Below are positions 10,493-18,831 of a stretch of DNA of 64,000 nucleotides, piece after piece. The notes beneath the pieces were generated by a model. The model was not told the DNA's origin. It did no database searches and was given only the letters and a program-made list of their open reading frames with translations. The stretch covers positions 2,418,001-2,482,000 of the forward strand of contig NZ_CP116936.1 in NCBI RefSeq assembly GCF_028475105.1, written 5' to 3'. This DNA comes from Micromonospora sp. LH3U1 (lineage in GTDB: Bacteria; Actinomycetota; Actinomycetes; Mycobacteriales; Micromonosporaceae). The translations under genes were made by a program, and so were the position numbers. Position 1 is the first letter of the stretch. Each line of letters opens with the position of its first letter.

Positions 10493-10498
10493 ACCCTA
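10493..10498 (-). promoter_or_regulatory. -10 box of leaderless YciI gene
   Basis: TAGGGT on the minus strand, 6 nt upstream of the ATG at 10486. It rules out the GTG at 10492, which would directly abut the box. Confidence 0.5.
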
Positions 10499-10605
10499 TG
10501 GCGCGAATCTTCCTCTTCTGGGTGTCATCTGCCATCTGTCCGCCATGTCATCGTCCGCGAATCTCATTCTCATATCGAGGGTCGGGAGCGACTGGGAGGT
10601 TCGGC

Positions 10606-12561
10606 ATGGTCACCAGACGACTGCTGCTCGCGGCGGGTGCCGCCGGCGGCGCTGCGGTTCTCGTCCCGGGCGGGACGGCGTCGGGCCGGGCGCTCGCCGC
10701 GGCGGCACCGCTGGACGTCGGCGAGATCCCGAAGTACGTCGCGCCGCTGCGGATCCCACCGGCCATGCCGGCGGTGGCGAACGGACCGGAGCGCGACGAG
10801 TACGCGATCGCGGTACGACAGTTCCACCAGCAGATCCTGCCGCCGTCGTGGCCGCGCACCACCGTGTGGGGTTACGGCTCCATCGCCCACCCCGGCAGCT
10901 TCGGCTACCCGGCGCCCACCATCATGGCGCGGGTGGGTCGCCCGGTACGGGTGACCTGGGTCAACCAGCTCGTCGACGACCGGGGCGCCTACCTGCCGCA
11001 CCTGCTGCCGGTGGACCCCACCCTGCACTGGGCCAACCCGGCCGGTGGCATCGAGCACCGGGACCGCCACGGGCAGTGGGACGGCAGCCCGCAGGGGTAT
11101 CGCGGCCCGGTGCCCCAGGTGGTGCATCTGCACGGCGGGCACAGCTCTCAGGAGAGCGATGGGCACTCCGAGGCGTGGTACCTGCCGGTGGCCCGAGACC
11201 TGCCGCCCGACTTCGCCGTGTCCGGCAGCGCGTACCGCGATTTTCGGTCCCGGTTCGCCGAGCGGTCCGGCCTGCGCTGGGCGCCGGGCTCGGCCACCTT
11301 CGAGTACGCGAACGACCAGCGCTCCTGCACCCTTTGGTACCACGACCACGCGCTCGGGCTCACCCGGGAGAACGTGTACGCCGGGCCGGCCGGGTTCTAC
11401 CTGCTCGGCGGTGGGGACGAGCTGCCGGCCGGAGTGCTGCCCGGCCCGGCGCCAGGCCGCGATGATCCGCCGAACGCCTCGTACCACGACATCCCGCTGA
11501 TGATCCAGGATCGCAGCTTCACCGCGGACGGCGAGTTGCGCTACCCGACTCGGTACTCCGGCGGCGGCGACGGGCCGCCGACCTGGGTGCCCGGGTTCTC
11601 CGGCTCCACCATGGTGGTCAACGGCCGTACCTGGCCCACGCTGACGGTGCAGCGTCGCCGCTACCGCTTCCGGCTGCTCAACGCCTGCAACAGCCGGTTC
11701 CTGCTGCTCAGCGTGGCCGCGAACGCCACCGCGCGGCCGGCCCGGCCGGTGCTGCCGGTCTGGCAGATCGGCAGCGACGGCGGCTTCCTGCCGGAGCCGG
11801 TGCCGCACGAACGCGTGGCACTCGGCCCCGCCCAGCGGGTCGACGCGATCGTCGACTTCACCGACGTGCCGGTCGGTACCGAGCTGTACCTCGTCAACGA
11901 AGGGCCGGACGGGATGTACGGCGGCGGTCGGCCCGGGGTGGACTTCGACCCCGCCGACCCGCACACCACCGGGCAGGTTCTGTGCTTCGTGGTCACCGAC
12001 GCGGCCGACGTCGACCCGAGCGTCCCACCGGAGCAGCTACGGCTGCCGTCACACCCTCGGCTCGGACCGGCCCAGCGGGTACGCCGGCTGTCGCTCAACG
12101 AGCGGAGGTCCGGCGGGTCGATGGTCATGCTGCTCGGCGTCCTCGACGAGCGTGGCCGGGGCCTGCCGTTGCGCTGGAGCGACCCGGCGACCGAGCAGCC
12201 CACCCTCGGCGACACCGAGGTGTGGGAGGTGCGCAACTTCACCCGGCACGTGCATCCGGTCCACCTGCACCAGGTCCAGTTCGAGCTGCTCGGCCGAGGG
12301 CGTTCGGGCAGGTCGCAGCCCGGCCCCGGGGACCGGGGGTGGATGGACACGGTGCTCGCGTACCCGTGGGAGGTGACCCGGATCAAGGCGCACTTCGACC
12401 TGCCGGGTCGCTACGCCTGGCACTGCCACCTCTTGGAACACGAGGACAACGAGATGATGCGACCGCTGAACGTACTGCCGCGCGGTGGTGCGGCGGCCGG
12501 GGACGGCGGCTCGTTGGGCGTGCCCCCGGAACCCGGGACGGTATCGACCGACGCCGGTTAG
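10606..12561 (+). CDS. Tat-exported multicopper oxidase
   Basis: 651 aa. GGGAGG sits 6 nt before the ATG. The N-terminus VTRRLLLAAGAAGG is a Tat-like signal (twin Arg, then hydrophobic stretch), so the folded copper enzyme is probably exported. All copper sites are present: H174-L-H176-GGH, WYH246-D-H248, H550-PV-H553-L-H555, and H606-C607-H608-LLE-H612...M617, the type-1 copper Cys with an axial Met. The long form with VVHLHGG and LWYHDHALG resembles CotA/bilirubin-oxidase/phenoxazinone-synthase enzymes. It could oxidise phenols, bilirubin-like pigments, Cu(I) or Mn(II). No copper operator or chaperone is adjacent. The downstream siderophore operon has its own promoter. Confidence 0.92.
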   Translation: MVTRRLLLAAGAAGGAAVLVPGGTASGRALAAAAPLDVGEIPKYVAPLRIPPAMPAVANGPERDEYAIAVRQFHQQILPPSWPRTTVWGYGSIAHPGSFGYPAPTIMARVGRPVRVTWVNQLVDDRGAYLPHLLPVDPTLHWANPAGGIEHRDRHGQWDGSPQGYRGPVPQVVHLHGGHSSQESDGHSEAWYLPVARDLPPDFAVSGSAYRDFRSRFAERSGLRWAPGSATFEYANDQRSCTLWYHDHALGLTRENVYAGPAGFYLLGGGDELPAGVLPGPAPGRDDPPNASYHDIPLMIQDRSFTADGELRYPTRYSGGGDGPPTWVPGFSGSTMVVNGRTWPTLTVQRRRYRFRLLNACNSRFLLLSVAANATARPARPVLPVWQIGSDGGFLPEPVPHERVALGPAQRVDAIVDFTDVPVGTELYLVNEGPDGMYGGGRPGVDFDPADPHTTGQVLCFVVTDAADVDPSVPPEQLRLPSHPRLGPAQRVRRLSLNERRSGGSMVMLLGVLDERGRGLPLRWSDPATEQPTLGDTEVWEVRNFTRHVHPVHLHQVQFELLGRGRSGRSQPGPGDRGWMDTVLAYPWEVTRIKAHFDLPGRYAWHCHLLEHEDNEMMRPLNVLPRGGAAAGDGGSLGVPPEPGTVSTDAG

Positions 12562-12581
12562 GCCACTTTCCGCAGGTCGGT

Positions 12582-12600
12582 TAAGGTTAGGCGAACCTAA
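12582..12600. promoter_or_regulatory. IdeR/DmdR iron box
   Basis: TAAGGTTAGGCGAACCTAA matches the IdeR/DmdR1 consensus TTAGGTTAGGCTAACCTAA at 17 of 19 positions and ends 21 bp before the first gene of the siderophore ABC operon. It predicts repression by Fe(II)-loaded IdeR. Confidence 0.88.
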
Positions 12601-12621
12601 GCTCGATCATGCAGGAGATTC

Positions 12622-13662
12622 GTGACCGCCCTCGCCAGCCGGCCGACCCGGAGTCGGGTCAGCACTCGCACCGGTCGCCGGGCAGCCGTCACCGTCGGGG
12701 CCGCACTGGTGCTGCTGCTCGCCGTGCTGGCCAGCTTCGCGCTCGGCAGCCGGCAACTCGGCATCGACCAGGTCTGGCACGCTCTCGTCGCGCCGGACGG
12801 CGGCGACGCCAGCACGATCGTCCGCGAGCTGCGGATGCCGCGTACCGCCCTCGGCCTCGCCGTCGGGCTCGCGCTCGCCGTGGCTGGCGTGCTGTTCCAG
12901 GCACTCACCCGCAACCCCCTCGCCGAGCCCCGCATCCTCGGCATCAGCGCGGGCGCGTCGTTCGGCGTGGTGCTCGCCATCTCCGTCTTCGGCATCGGAA
13001 CGCTCGCCGGGTACGTCTGGTTCGGCATCGCCGGTGCGCTGATCGCCGGGCTGCTGGTCTTCGCCATCGCCACCCGGGCCCGCGAGGGCGCCAGCCCGGT
13101 CACCCTCGCCCTGGTCGGCGCGGCCCTCGACGCCAGCCTCGCCTCCGGGGTGTACGCGCTGCTCAGCATCGACGCCCGCACCTTCGAGGAGTACCGGTTC
13201 TGGGTGGTCGGCGGGCTGGCCGGCCGTGACCTGTCGGTCGTCGCGCAGGTGCTGCCCTTCGTCCTCGTCGGGTTGCTGCTGGCCGCCCTCGTGGCCCGAG
13301 GTCTGGACGCGCTGGCCCTCGGCGACGACGTGGCCCGCGGTCTCGGCCACCGGATCGGCCTGGTCCGCCTCGGTGGCGGCCTAGCCGCCGTGCTGCTGAC
13401 CGGGGCCGCGGTGGCGGCGGCCGGGCCGGTCGCCTTCGTCGGGTTGGCCGTGCCGCACCTCGCCCGCGCCCTGGTCGGCGCGGACCACCGCTGGACCCTC
13501 GCCGTCTCCGCCCTGCTCGGGCCCGCGCTGCTGCTCGGCGCCGACATCATCGGCCGGCTCGTCGCCCCGCCCGGCGAAATCCCGGCCGGGATCGTCACCG
13601 CGCTGATCGGTGCGCCGCTGCTGGCCGTGCTGGTCCGCCGCGCCCGGGTGGTGACCGCATGA
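12622..13662 (+). CDS. Iron-siderophore ABC transporter permease (FecCD family)
   Basis: 346 aa, GTG start 5 nt after AGGAG. About nine to ten hydrophobic helices in FecCD/BtuC arrangement, with RLPR-like ELRMPRTALGLAVGLALAVAGVLFQALTRNPLAEPRILGISAGAS, the family hallmark near residues 70-115, and GPVAFVGLAVPHLAR near 265, the loop that contacts the ATPase. It forms one half of the membrane channel with the next gene. First gene of a four-gene operon; its stop overlaps the next start by 4 nt. Confidence 0.93.
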   Translation: MTALASRPTRSRVSTRTGRRAAVTVGAALVLLLAVLASFALGSRQLGIDQVWHALVAPDGGDASTIVRELRMPRTALGLAVGLALAVAGVLFQALTRNPLAEPRILGISAGASFGVVLAISVFGIGTLAGYVWFGIAGALIAGLLVFAIATRAREGASPVTLALVGAALDASLASGVYALLSIDARTFEEYRFWVVGGLAGRDLSVVAQVLPFVLVGLLLAALVARGLDALALGDDVARGLGHRIGLVRLGGGLAAVLLTGAAVAAAGPVAFVGLAVPHLARALVGADHRWTLAVSALLGPALLLGADIIGRLVAPPGEIPAGIVTALIGAPLLAVLVRRARVVTA

Positions 13663-14849
13663 CGACCACCCACCGTCCCTCCGGCCCCGCTGACCCGCCC
13701 GGCCCATCCGGCAGGTCGGGCCCCGCTGGGTCGCCTGGCTTGCTCGGCCCCGCTGGGTCGCCTGGCCCGGCTGGCTTGTCGGCCTTCGCGGTCGCCGTGT
13801 CGCCTGGGGCCGACCATGCCCGGCTGCCCGGGCGGTCGCTGCTGCGCATCGGCCCGGTCAGCCTGCTGATCCGCCGCCGCGCGGTGCTGGTGGCCGCCGT
13901 GCTGACCGTGCTGCTTCTCCTGGCGGTCGTGCTCAGCCTCTCGCTGGGCACCCCGTACGTCGCCCCGGCCGACGTGCTGCGCGCCCTCTCCGGCGCCGGC
14001 ACCCCGTACGACCTCGTGGTCCTTGACCTCCGGCTGCCGCGGGTCGTGCTGGCCGCGGTGGCCGGCGCGGCCTTCGGCATCGCCGGCACGCTGATCCAGA
14101 GCGTGGCCCGCAACCCGCTCGCCAGCCCGGACGTCATCGGCATCACCCAGGGTGCCGGCCTCGCCGCGACCGTGGCCCTGACCAGCGGAATGGCCGCAGT
14201 GCTGGTGGCGCCCACCGCGCTGGTGGGCGGGCTGCTCGCGGCAGTGCTGCTGTTCGCCCTCGGTGCCCGGCACGGGCTGGCCGCGCAGCGGTTCGTGCTC
14301 GCCGGGGTGGCGGTCGCCTTCGCCTTCCGGGCGCTCACCGAGGTGGTCATGCTCACCGCCGACCCGATCGACGGGCTGCGCGCCCAGATCTGGCTGATCG
14401 GCACCCTGGCCGGCAAGGGCTGGACCGAGGCCGCGTGGATCGCCGGCACCCTGCTGGTGCTGCTGCCGGTGCTGGCCTGGGCCGGCTGGGCGCTGAACAG
14501 CACCGCCCTGGACGACGACACCGCCCGGGGCGTCGGGCTGCGCCCGGTGGCCCGGCGGATCGGCCTCGCCGGCACCGGTGTGCTCGTCGCCGCGATGGTC
14601 ACCGCCCAGGTCGGCGCCGTCGACTTCGTGGCGCTGGTCGCCCCGCAGGTGGCCCGCCGGCTGGTACGCGCCGAACGGCCACCACTGATCTGCGCGGCGC
14701 TGCTCGGCGCGTTGTTGCTGGTGCTGGCCGACCTGGCCGGCCGCCGGCTGTTCGCACCCACCCAACTGCCCGCCGGAGTGCTGACCGCCGCGATCGGTGG
14801 CCCGTACCTGATCTTCCTGCTGCTGCGCGGCCGGCGGCGGTCGTCGTGA
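13659..14849 (+). CDS. Iron-siderophore ABC transporter permease with collagen-like N-terminus
   Basis: 396 aa, about 50 longer than a normal FecCD permease. Residues 1-60 are Pro/Gly/Ser-rich with GPxGxxG triplets (SGPADPPGPSGRSGPAGSPG) before the first helix at about 72. The core then has the family signature LDLRLPRVVLAAVAGAAFGIAGTLIQSVARNPLASPDVIGITQGAG and the coupling segment GAVDFVALVAPQVARRL. It is the second half of the channel. ATGA overlap with the previous gene shows coupling. The coding DNA of the extension contains repeated cccgctgggtcgcctgg units, so the extension probably grew by repeat slippage; an internal start nearer residue 60 is possible. Confidence 0.9.
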   Translation: MTTTHRPSGPADPPGPSGRSGPAGSPGLLGPAGSPGPAGLSAFAVAVSPGADHARLPGRSLLRIGPVSLLIRRRAVLVAAVLTVLLLLAVVLSLSLGTPYVAPADVLRALSGAGTPYDLVVLDLRLPRVVLAAVAGAAFGIAGTLIQSVARNPLASPDVIGITQGAGLAATVALTSGMAAVLVAPTALVGGLLAAVLLFALGARHGLAAQRFVLAGVAVAFAFRALTEVVMLTADPIDGLRAQIWLIGTLAGKGWTEAAWIAGTLLVLLPVLAWAGWALNSTALDDDTARGVGLRPVARRIGLAGTGVLVAAMVTAQVGAVDFVALVAPQVARRLVRAERPPLICAALLGALLLVLADLAGRRLFAPTQLPAGVLTAAIGGPYLIFLLLRGRRRSS

Positions 14850-14869
14850 CGCCTCTAAGGAGTCGTGTG

Positions 14870-15841
14870 ATGCTCTCCACCCGCGACCTGGTCGCCGGCT
14901 ACGACGAGCGGACCGTGCTCGACGGGCTCGACCTGGACCTGCCGACCGACGCGTTCACCGTGATCGTCGGACCGAACGCGTGCGGCAAGTCCACCCTGCT
15001 GCGCACGATGGCCCGGCTGCTCACCCCGCGCCGGGGAACGGTGCTGCTGGACGGCACCGCGATCCGCGACCTGCCGACCCGGGACGTCGCCCGGCGGCTC
15101 GGCGTCCTGCCGCAGAGCCCGCTGGTGCCCGAGGGCGTCACCGTGACCGACCTGGTCGGGCGCGGCCGGCAGCCCTACCAGCGCTGGTGGCGGCAATGGT
15201 CGTCGGAGGACGGCGCGGCGGTGGACCAGGCGATGGCCCTGGCCGACGTGACCGACCTCGCCGACCGGCCGGTGGACAGCCTCTCCGGCGGTCAGCGGCA
15301 GCGGGTGTGGATCGCCATGACGCTCGCCCAGGACACCGACGCCCTGCTGCTGGACGAGCCGACCACCTTCCTCGACCTGGCACACCAGGTGGAGGTGCTG
15401 GACCTCCTGCACCGGCTGCGCGTCGAGCGGGGCCGCACCGTGGTCGCCGTGCTGCACGACCTCAACCAGGCCGCCCGCTACGCCGACCACCTGGTCGCGA
15501 TGCGCGACGGTGCCGTGGTGGCCGCCGGACCGCCCCGGGAGATCCTCACCGCCGACCTGGTCCGCGACGTCTTCGGGCTGGCCTGCGTGGTCGTGCCCTG
15601 CCCGGTGACCGGCGCGCCGCTGGTGGTGCCCGCGTACACCGGCGGCCCCTCCGCCCCGGTCACCCCGTCCGCCGATGCTGCCGTCCCGGCTATCGCCTCT
15701 GGCGACGCGGGTGGCTCGGTCGTCGCGTCCGCTGACGCGGGTGGTCCCGATTCGTCGACGGCGTCCGTGCCGGACGCCCGACCCGCCAGCGGCGATGCGG
15801 CCACCCCGCTCGCCGGCTCGTACCCCTCGAAAGGACTCTGA
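14870..15841 (+). CDS. Iron-siderophore ABC transporter ATPase
   Basis: 323 aa; TAAGGAG lies 7 nt before the ATG (a GTG directly precedes it). Walker A GPNACGKSTLLR near residue 39, Q-loop VLPQSP, signature LSGGQRQRVWIAMTLAQD near 140, Walker B ALLLDEPTTFLDLAHQ and switch H VLHDLNQAARY. It powers siderophore import with the two permeases. After the usual end near residue 250, about 70 extra residues of Ala/Ser/Asp/Pro low complexity follow (repeats of SADAGG/SGDAGG), a tail absent from FepC/FhuC. TGATG overlap with the next gene. Confidence 0.93.
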   Translation: MLSTRDLVAGYDERTVLDGLDLDLPTDAFTVIVGPNACGKSTLLRTMARLLTPRRGTVLLDGTAIRDLPTRDVARRLGVLPQSPLVPEGVTVTDLVGRGRQPYQRWWRQWSSEDGAAVDQAMALADVTDLADRPVDSLSGGQRQRVWIAMTLAQDTDALLLDEPTTFLDLAHQVEVLDLLHRLRVERGRTVVAVLHDLNQAARYADHLVAMRDGAVVAAGPPREILTADLVRDVFGLACVVVPCPVTGAPLVVPAYTGGPSAPVTPSADAAVPAIASGDAGGSVVASADAGGPDSSTASVPDARPASGDAATPLAGSYPSKGL

Positions 15842-16788
15842 TGCGTCGTCTCGTCGCCGCTCTCGCCGCGGCCGCCGCCCTCGGCGTCGGACTCACCGCC
15901 TGCGGTGAGAGCGACCCGGTCGCCGGCTCCGCCACCGGGGAGACCCGGGAGATCACCCACGCCATGGGCACCACCAAGGTCCCGGCCGAGCCGAAGCGCG
16001 TCGTCGTGCTCGACACCGACAAGATCGACACGGCGCTTTCGCTGGGCATCACGCCCGTCGGCGCCGCCACCGCAGGTGAGGCCAAGAGCTGGCCGACGTA
16101 CTTCGGCGCGGACAAGCTCGCCGGCATCAAGGAGGTCGGGGTGCTCACCGAGCCCGACCTGGAGGCGATCAACGCGCTGAAGCCGGACCTCATCCTCGGC
16201 AGCAAGTTCCGCCAGGAGAAGTTCTACGACGAGTTGGCCGCCATCGCGCCGACCGTGTTCACCGAGAAGGTGGGCATCACCTGGAAGGACAACCTCCTTC
16301 TCGACGGTAAGGCGCTCGGCCGCGAGCAGCAGGCCAAGGACCTGCTCGGCGCGTACGAGAAGCGGGCCAAGGACTTCGGCGCCACCCTCGGCGACGCCGC
16401 CGCACGCAAGGTGTCGATCGTGCGGTTCCTGCCCGGCAACATCCGGGTGTACGGCCCGGACTCGTTCTCCGGCATCGTCATCGGCGACACCGGCCTGGGC
16501 CGCCCCGAGCGGCAGTTGCTCGCCAACAAGGAAGACAAGCGCTTCGACCTCGTCAGCCCCGAGCGGATCAACGAGGTCGACGGTGACGTCATCTTCGTGA
16601 CCGCGTACGGCGACAAGGCCGCTGCCGAGCAGACCAAGGTCGCCGGCGGGACCCTCTGGAAGGGCCTCAACGCCGTCAAGGCCGGCAAGGCGTACCCCGT
16701 CTCCGACGAGGTCTGGATGACGGGCATCGGCGTCGGTGCCGCCAACAAGATCCTCGACGACCTGACGAAGTACCTCCCCGCCGCCTGA
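15841..16788 (+). CDS. Iron-siderophore substrate-binding lipoprotein
   Basis: 315 aa. Lipoprotein signal with lipobox LTAC (Cys21), so it is anchored outside the membrane. The mature part starts with TREITHAMGTTKVPAEPKRVVVLDTDKIDTALSLGITPVGA, the FhuD/FepB-type PBP-2 (TroA-like) domain. It captures ferric siderophore and delivers it to the two permeases. Its ATG overlaps the ATPase stop (TGATG). The ligand cannot be read from sequence; hydroxamates such as desferrioxamine are common in this group (inference). Last gene of the operon, followed by a GC-rich hairpin (16812-16856). Confidence 0.92.
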   Translation: MRRLVAALAAAAALGVGLTACGESDPVAGSATGETREITHAMGTTKVPAEPKRVVVLDTDKIDTALSLGITPVGAATAGEAKSWPTYFGADKLAGIKEVGVLTEPDLEAINALKPDLILGSKFRQEKFYDELAAIAPTVFTEKVGITWKDNLLLDGKALGREQQAKDLLGAYEKRAKDFGATLGDAAARKVSIVRFLPGNIRVYGPDSFSGIVIGDTGLGRPERQLLANKEDKRFDLVSPERINEVDGDVIFVTAYGDKAAAEQTKVAGGTLWKGLNAVKAGKAYPVSDEVWMTGIGVGAANKILDDLTKYLPAA

Positions 16789-16811
16789 CCCCCTCAGTGC
16801 CCCTGCCCCAA

Positions 16812-16856
16812 CCGCACGGCGCCCTGCGCCGGCCGTGCCGGCGCCGGGTCGTGCGG
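16812..16856. terminator. Hairpin after siderophore operon
   Basis: CCGCACGGCGCC pairs with GGCGCC plus GTGCGG, with a 5-nt bulge on the right side. It lies 23 bp after the operon's last stop. Confidence 0.55.
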
Positions 16857-16861
16857 GCCCG

Positions 16862-16935
16862 TGATCGCGCTCGATCCAGGAAGTAGTGGCCTCCATTGAA
16901 GGGGAGGCCACTACTTCTGTGTTCGAGCGCGATCA
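16862..16935. repeat. Inverted-repeat element, copy 1 (GTGGCCTC family)
   Basis: Outer arms TGATCGCGCTCGA (16862-16874) and TCGAGCGCGATCA (16923-16935), inner arms GAAGTAGTGGCCTCC (16880-16894) and GGAGGCCACTACTTC (16903-16917), 8-nt loop. The architecture and much of the sequence are shared with 17931-18008 on the other side of the same gene. The stop codon of that gene lies in the outer arm. Confidence 0.85.
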
Positions 16936-17841
16936 TTGTGCCCAGGGCGAGCGGGATCGCGTCCGCAGGGCGGCCCTGACCTCTGCGAGGAATCCGTCGA
17001 AGTCATCCCGCAGGCGCCTGGCAGTCACGTGCAGCACGATCCACTCGTCGCCGAGAAGCCGGTTGAGCCGTCGGCGGTCCCGATGGAACTGCTCGGGATC
17101 GTTGTGCCAGAGCCCGTCATACTCCACCGCAACCTTGAACTGCGGCCAGGCCAGGTCAAGCCGGGCCACGAACCGGCCCTGGTCGGCTACGACCCACTGT
17201 GTCTGAGGCCTGGGCAGGCCGGCGAGCACCAACCGCACCCGCGTGCGGGACTCCTGGGGTGACTCCGCGCCAGCGTCGGCCAGATCGACCGCACGCAGCA
17301 GCGACCGCCAGCCCCGCCGACCAGCCCGACTGAGTGCGTACTCGCGCAGAGCTGGCACGTCGGTAAGCCGGCTGGCCAGCATGGTGTCGATGACGACCAC
17401 CGCCTCGACCACATCAAGCCAACGGGCGAGATCCCAGCAGGTCCGCGCGGGGCTGGTCACCCTGAGCCCTGCCCTGTTCGCTGTGTCGCCGGGGTCGATC
17501 TGCCCATGGTGGACCCGCAGGCCGGTAGTCGCCCCGATCCGGGCTTCGTTGGGAACCAGCACGTCAACTGGCTCGCTCGGAGTCGGTGCCGCGCAGCCGT
17601 ACAAGGCCGCTGCGGAGCGCCCCGCGATGGCCGCTCCGGGTGGGATCAACCAGCGCCCGACGGCGGCGCACCTGACCCTGTGTGTGACTTTGACCTGGGA
17701 ATCGGCATAGACGTCCCGGAAGAGTGGCCGCCACGCTGAGCTACGCAGGTCGTTTCGGGTCAGCAGACCGCGCGAGACCGCGACTGAGCCACGGAAGACC
17801 CGACCACGCAACTGCGGCGGCCGTCGAGGAGCTTTCGGCAT
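16933..17841 (-). CDS. DUF559/endonuclease-fold protein with AbiEi-like N-terminus
   Basis: 302 aa from the ATG at 17841 (GGAG just upstream; further upstream codons run into the repeat element and are not coding). The N-terminal part, VFRGSVAVSRGLLTRNDLRSSAWRPLFRDVYAD...AAIAGRSAAALYG, resembles the winged-helix start of AbiEi-type and many actinobacterial hypothetical proteins. The C-terminal part RFVARLDLAWPQFKVAVEYDGLWHNDPEQFHRDRRRLNRLLGDEWIVLHV has the D...EYDG...H...D.R pattern of DUF559/Vsr-like endonuclease folds. Proteins of this kind are abundant in Micromonospora with unknown role; a nuclease or an antitoxin-like function is only inferred. The gene is bracketed by two copies of one inverted-repeat element. 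Confidence 0.8.
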   Translation of the reverse strand: MPKAPRRPPQLRGRVFRGSVAVSRGLLTRNDLRSSAWRPLFRDVYADSQVKVTHRVRCAAVGRWLIPPGAAIAGRSAAALYGCAAPTPSEPVDVLVPNEARIGATTGLRVHHGQIDPGDTANRAGLRVTSPARTCWDLARWLDVVEAVVVIDTMLASRLTDVPALREYALSRAGRRGWRSLLRAVDLADAGAESPQESRTRVRLVLAGLPRPQTQWVVADQGRFVARLDLAWPQFKVAVEYDGLWHNDPEQFHRDRRRLNRLLGDEWIVLHVTARRLRDDFDGFLAEVRAALRTRSRSPWAQ

Positions 17842-17930
17842 GGGCTCCAGGCTGGTCGATGACCCGCACGCGACGCTGCCCCTGTGGATAACCATCAATC
17901 GCACCTCGCGTCGGTGCACGCCGCTGTCCC

Positions 17931-18008
17931 CATGATCACGCTCAAACATGGATGTAGTGGCCTCCCGAGAACGCGAGGCCACTACATCCTGGATCGAGCG
18001 TGATCATG
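17931..18008. repeat. Inverted-repeat element, copy 2 (GTGGCCTC family)
   Basis: Outer arms CATGATCACGCTC (17931-17943) and GAGCGTGATCATG (17996-18008), inner arms GGATGTAGTGGCCTC (17950-17964) and GAGGCCACTACATCC (17975-17989). Same layout as copy 1. It lies between two minus-strand genes, so it may also end transcription of the 18063-18707 gene. Confidence 0.85.
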
Positions 18009-18062
18009 CCCGGCGGCGTCCCGGCGGGCAGGTGGGCAGGTGCGGGGGTGGCGGGTGGGTGG

Positions 18063-18707
18063 TCAGGCGGCGGTGGACCAGATGGCGCGGAAGGCGGCGG
18101 CTTCGCCGGACAGCCACCGTTCGATCTGGTCGGGCTTGGCGTCGCTGGGCATGCGGTGGGCCTGGCCGCGGCGGATGTCGACCAGGATCGGCTCGGCGTG
18201 CGGGAGCACCGCGTCCATGTGTCGGGCCATCAGGTGCAGGGTGGCGAGCACCGACTCCTCGCTCGGTGGGGTCTCGTCGAAGTGCAGGCGGATCGCTTCG
18301 GCGCGGCCGTCGGCGTGGCGTACGCCGAAGTGAGGGTTGATCTTGACGGGTAGGTCACCCAGCATCGCCAGGGCATCGCGGGTCTGGGCGAGGTCGACGG
18401 CTGCCGGATCGCCGAGGGAGTGCAGCCAGGCCGTGGCGCCGGGGACGAGCGCCTGGTAGAGCGGGCGCCATCGTGGCTTGACCACGTCGACCACCCCGGT
18501 CAGGTGCGTGCCGCCGGTGTGGAAGGCGATGTCGGCCTTGAGCGCCTTGACGAACTGGCCGTGCGGGTTGAAGCCGGACCTGCTGGCGCGCTGCTTGCGC
18601 AGCCCGCCCACGAAGGTCGCCTTGGTGGGGCCGGTGCGGTCGACGTAGCGGGTGAAACCGAGCAGTGTGGCGTAGGGGGTGAGGGGCGTGGAGGCGGGCA
18701 CTGTCAC
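18063..18707 (-). CDS. Hypothetical protein, unrecognised family
   Basis: 214 aa, GTG start with GGGAGG at a good distance. I do not recognise the family. The protein is soluble, with no signal or membrane segment. Notable blocks are YATLLGFTRYVDRTGPTKATFVGGLRKQR, GTHLTGVVDVVKPRWRPLYQALVPGATAWL, KINPHFGVRHADGRAEAIRLHFDETPPSEESVLATLHLMARHMD and PILVDIRRGQAHRMPSDAKPDQIERWLSGEAAAFRAIW. Its promoter holds a long palindrome at 18731-18756, so a dedicated repressor or activator is likely. It lies downstream of, and on the same strand as, a TetR gene, with its own promoter between them. Confidence 0.8.
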   Translation of the reverse strand: MTVPASTPLTPYATLLGFTRYVDRTGPTKATFVGGLRKQRASRSGFNPHGQFVKALKADIAFHTGGTHLTGVVDVVKPRWRPLYQALVPGATAWLHSLGDPAAVDLAQTRDALAMLGDLPVKINPHFGVRHADGRAEAIRLHFDETPPSEESVLATLHLMARHMDAVLPHAEPILVDIRRGQAHRMPSDAKPDQIERWLSGEAAAFRAIWSTAA

Positions 18708-18730
18708 GAGCGTCCTCCCAGGTCAGGAAC

Positions 18731-18756
18731 TCGATTAGTACATACATTCTAATCGA
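18731..18756. promoter_or_regulatory. Palindromic operator before the 18063-18707 gene
   Basis: TCGATTAG (18731-18738) and CTAATCGA (18749-18756) are perfect 8-bp arms around a 10-nt AT-rich centre, 24 bp upstream of the start. The minus strand also offers TAGAAT or TACTAAT as a -10 box inside it, so binding would block the promoter. The protein that binds is unknown. Confidence 0.6.
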
Positions 18757-18831
18757 CGGGTCTGACATCGCCCAGCGAATCTGGGGTCCGGAGATGTGCG
18801 GTTTCCGGAGACCTGGGCTGCCGGCCGGCAC

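Noticed and set aside
9639..10535. N-terminal extension of HrpA to 10535
   Set aside because: It would cover the deaminase and YciI genes, which have complete active-site motifs, and HrpA reaches its normal length from 9638.
12597..14765. Minus-strand frame over the siderophore permeases rich in Gln/Arg/Gly
   Set aside because: Antisense shadow; the composition is a mirror of permease codons and it ignores the IdeR box and operon structure.
17842..17982. N-terminal extension of the DUF559-like protein into the repeat element
   Set aside because: The extra residues are translated repeat arms (…SREATTSMFERDH…), also produced by the opposite strand; the ATG at 17841 has a nearby GGAG.
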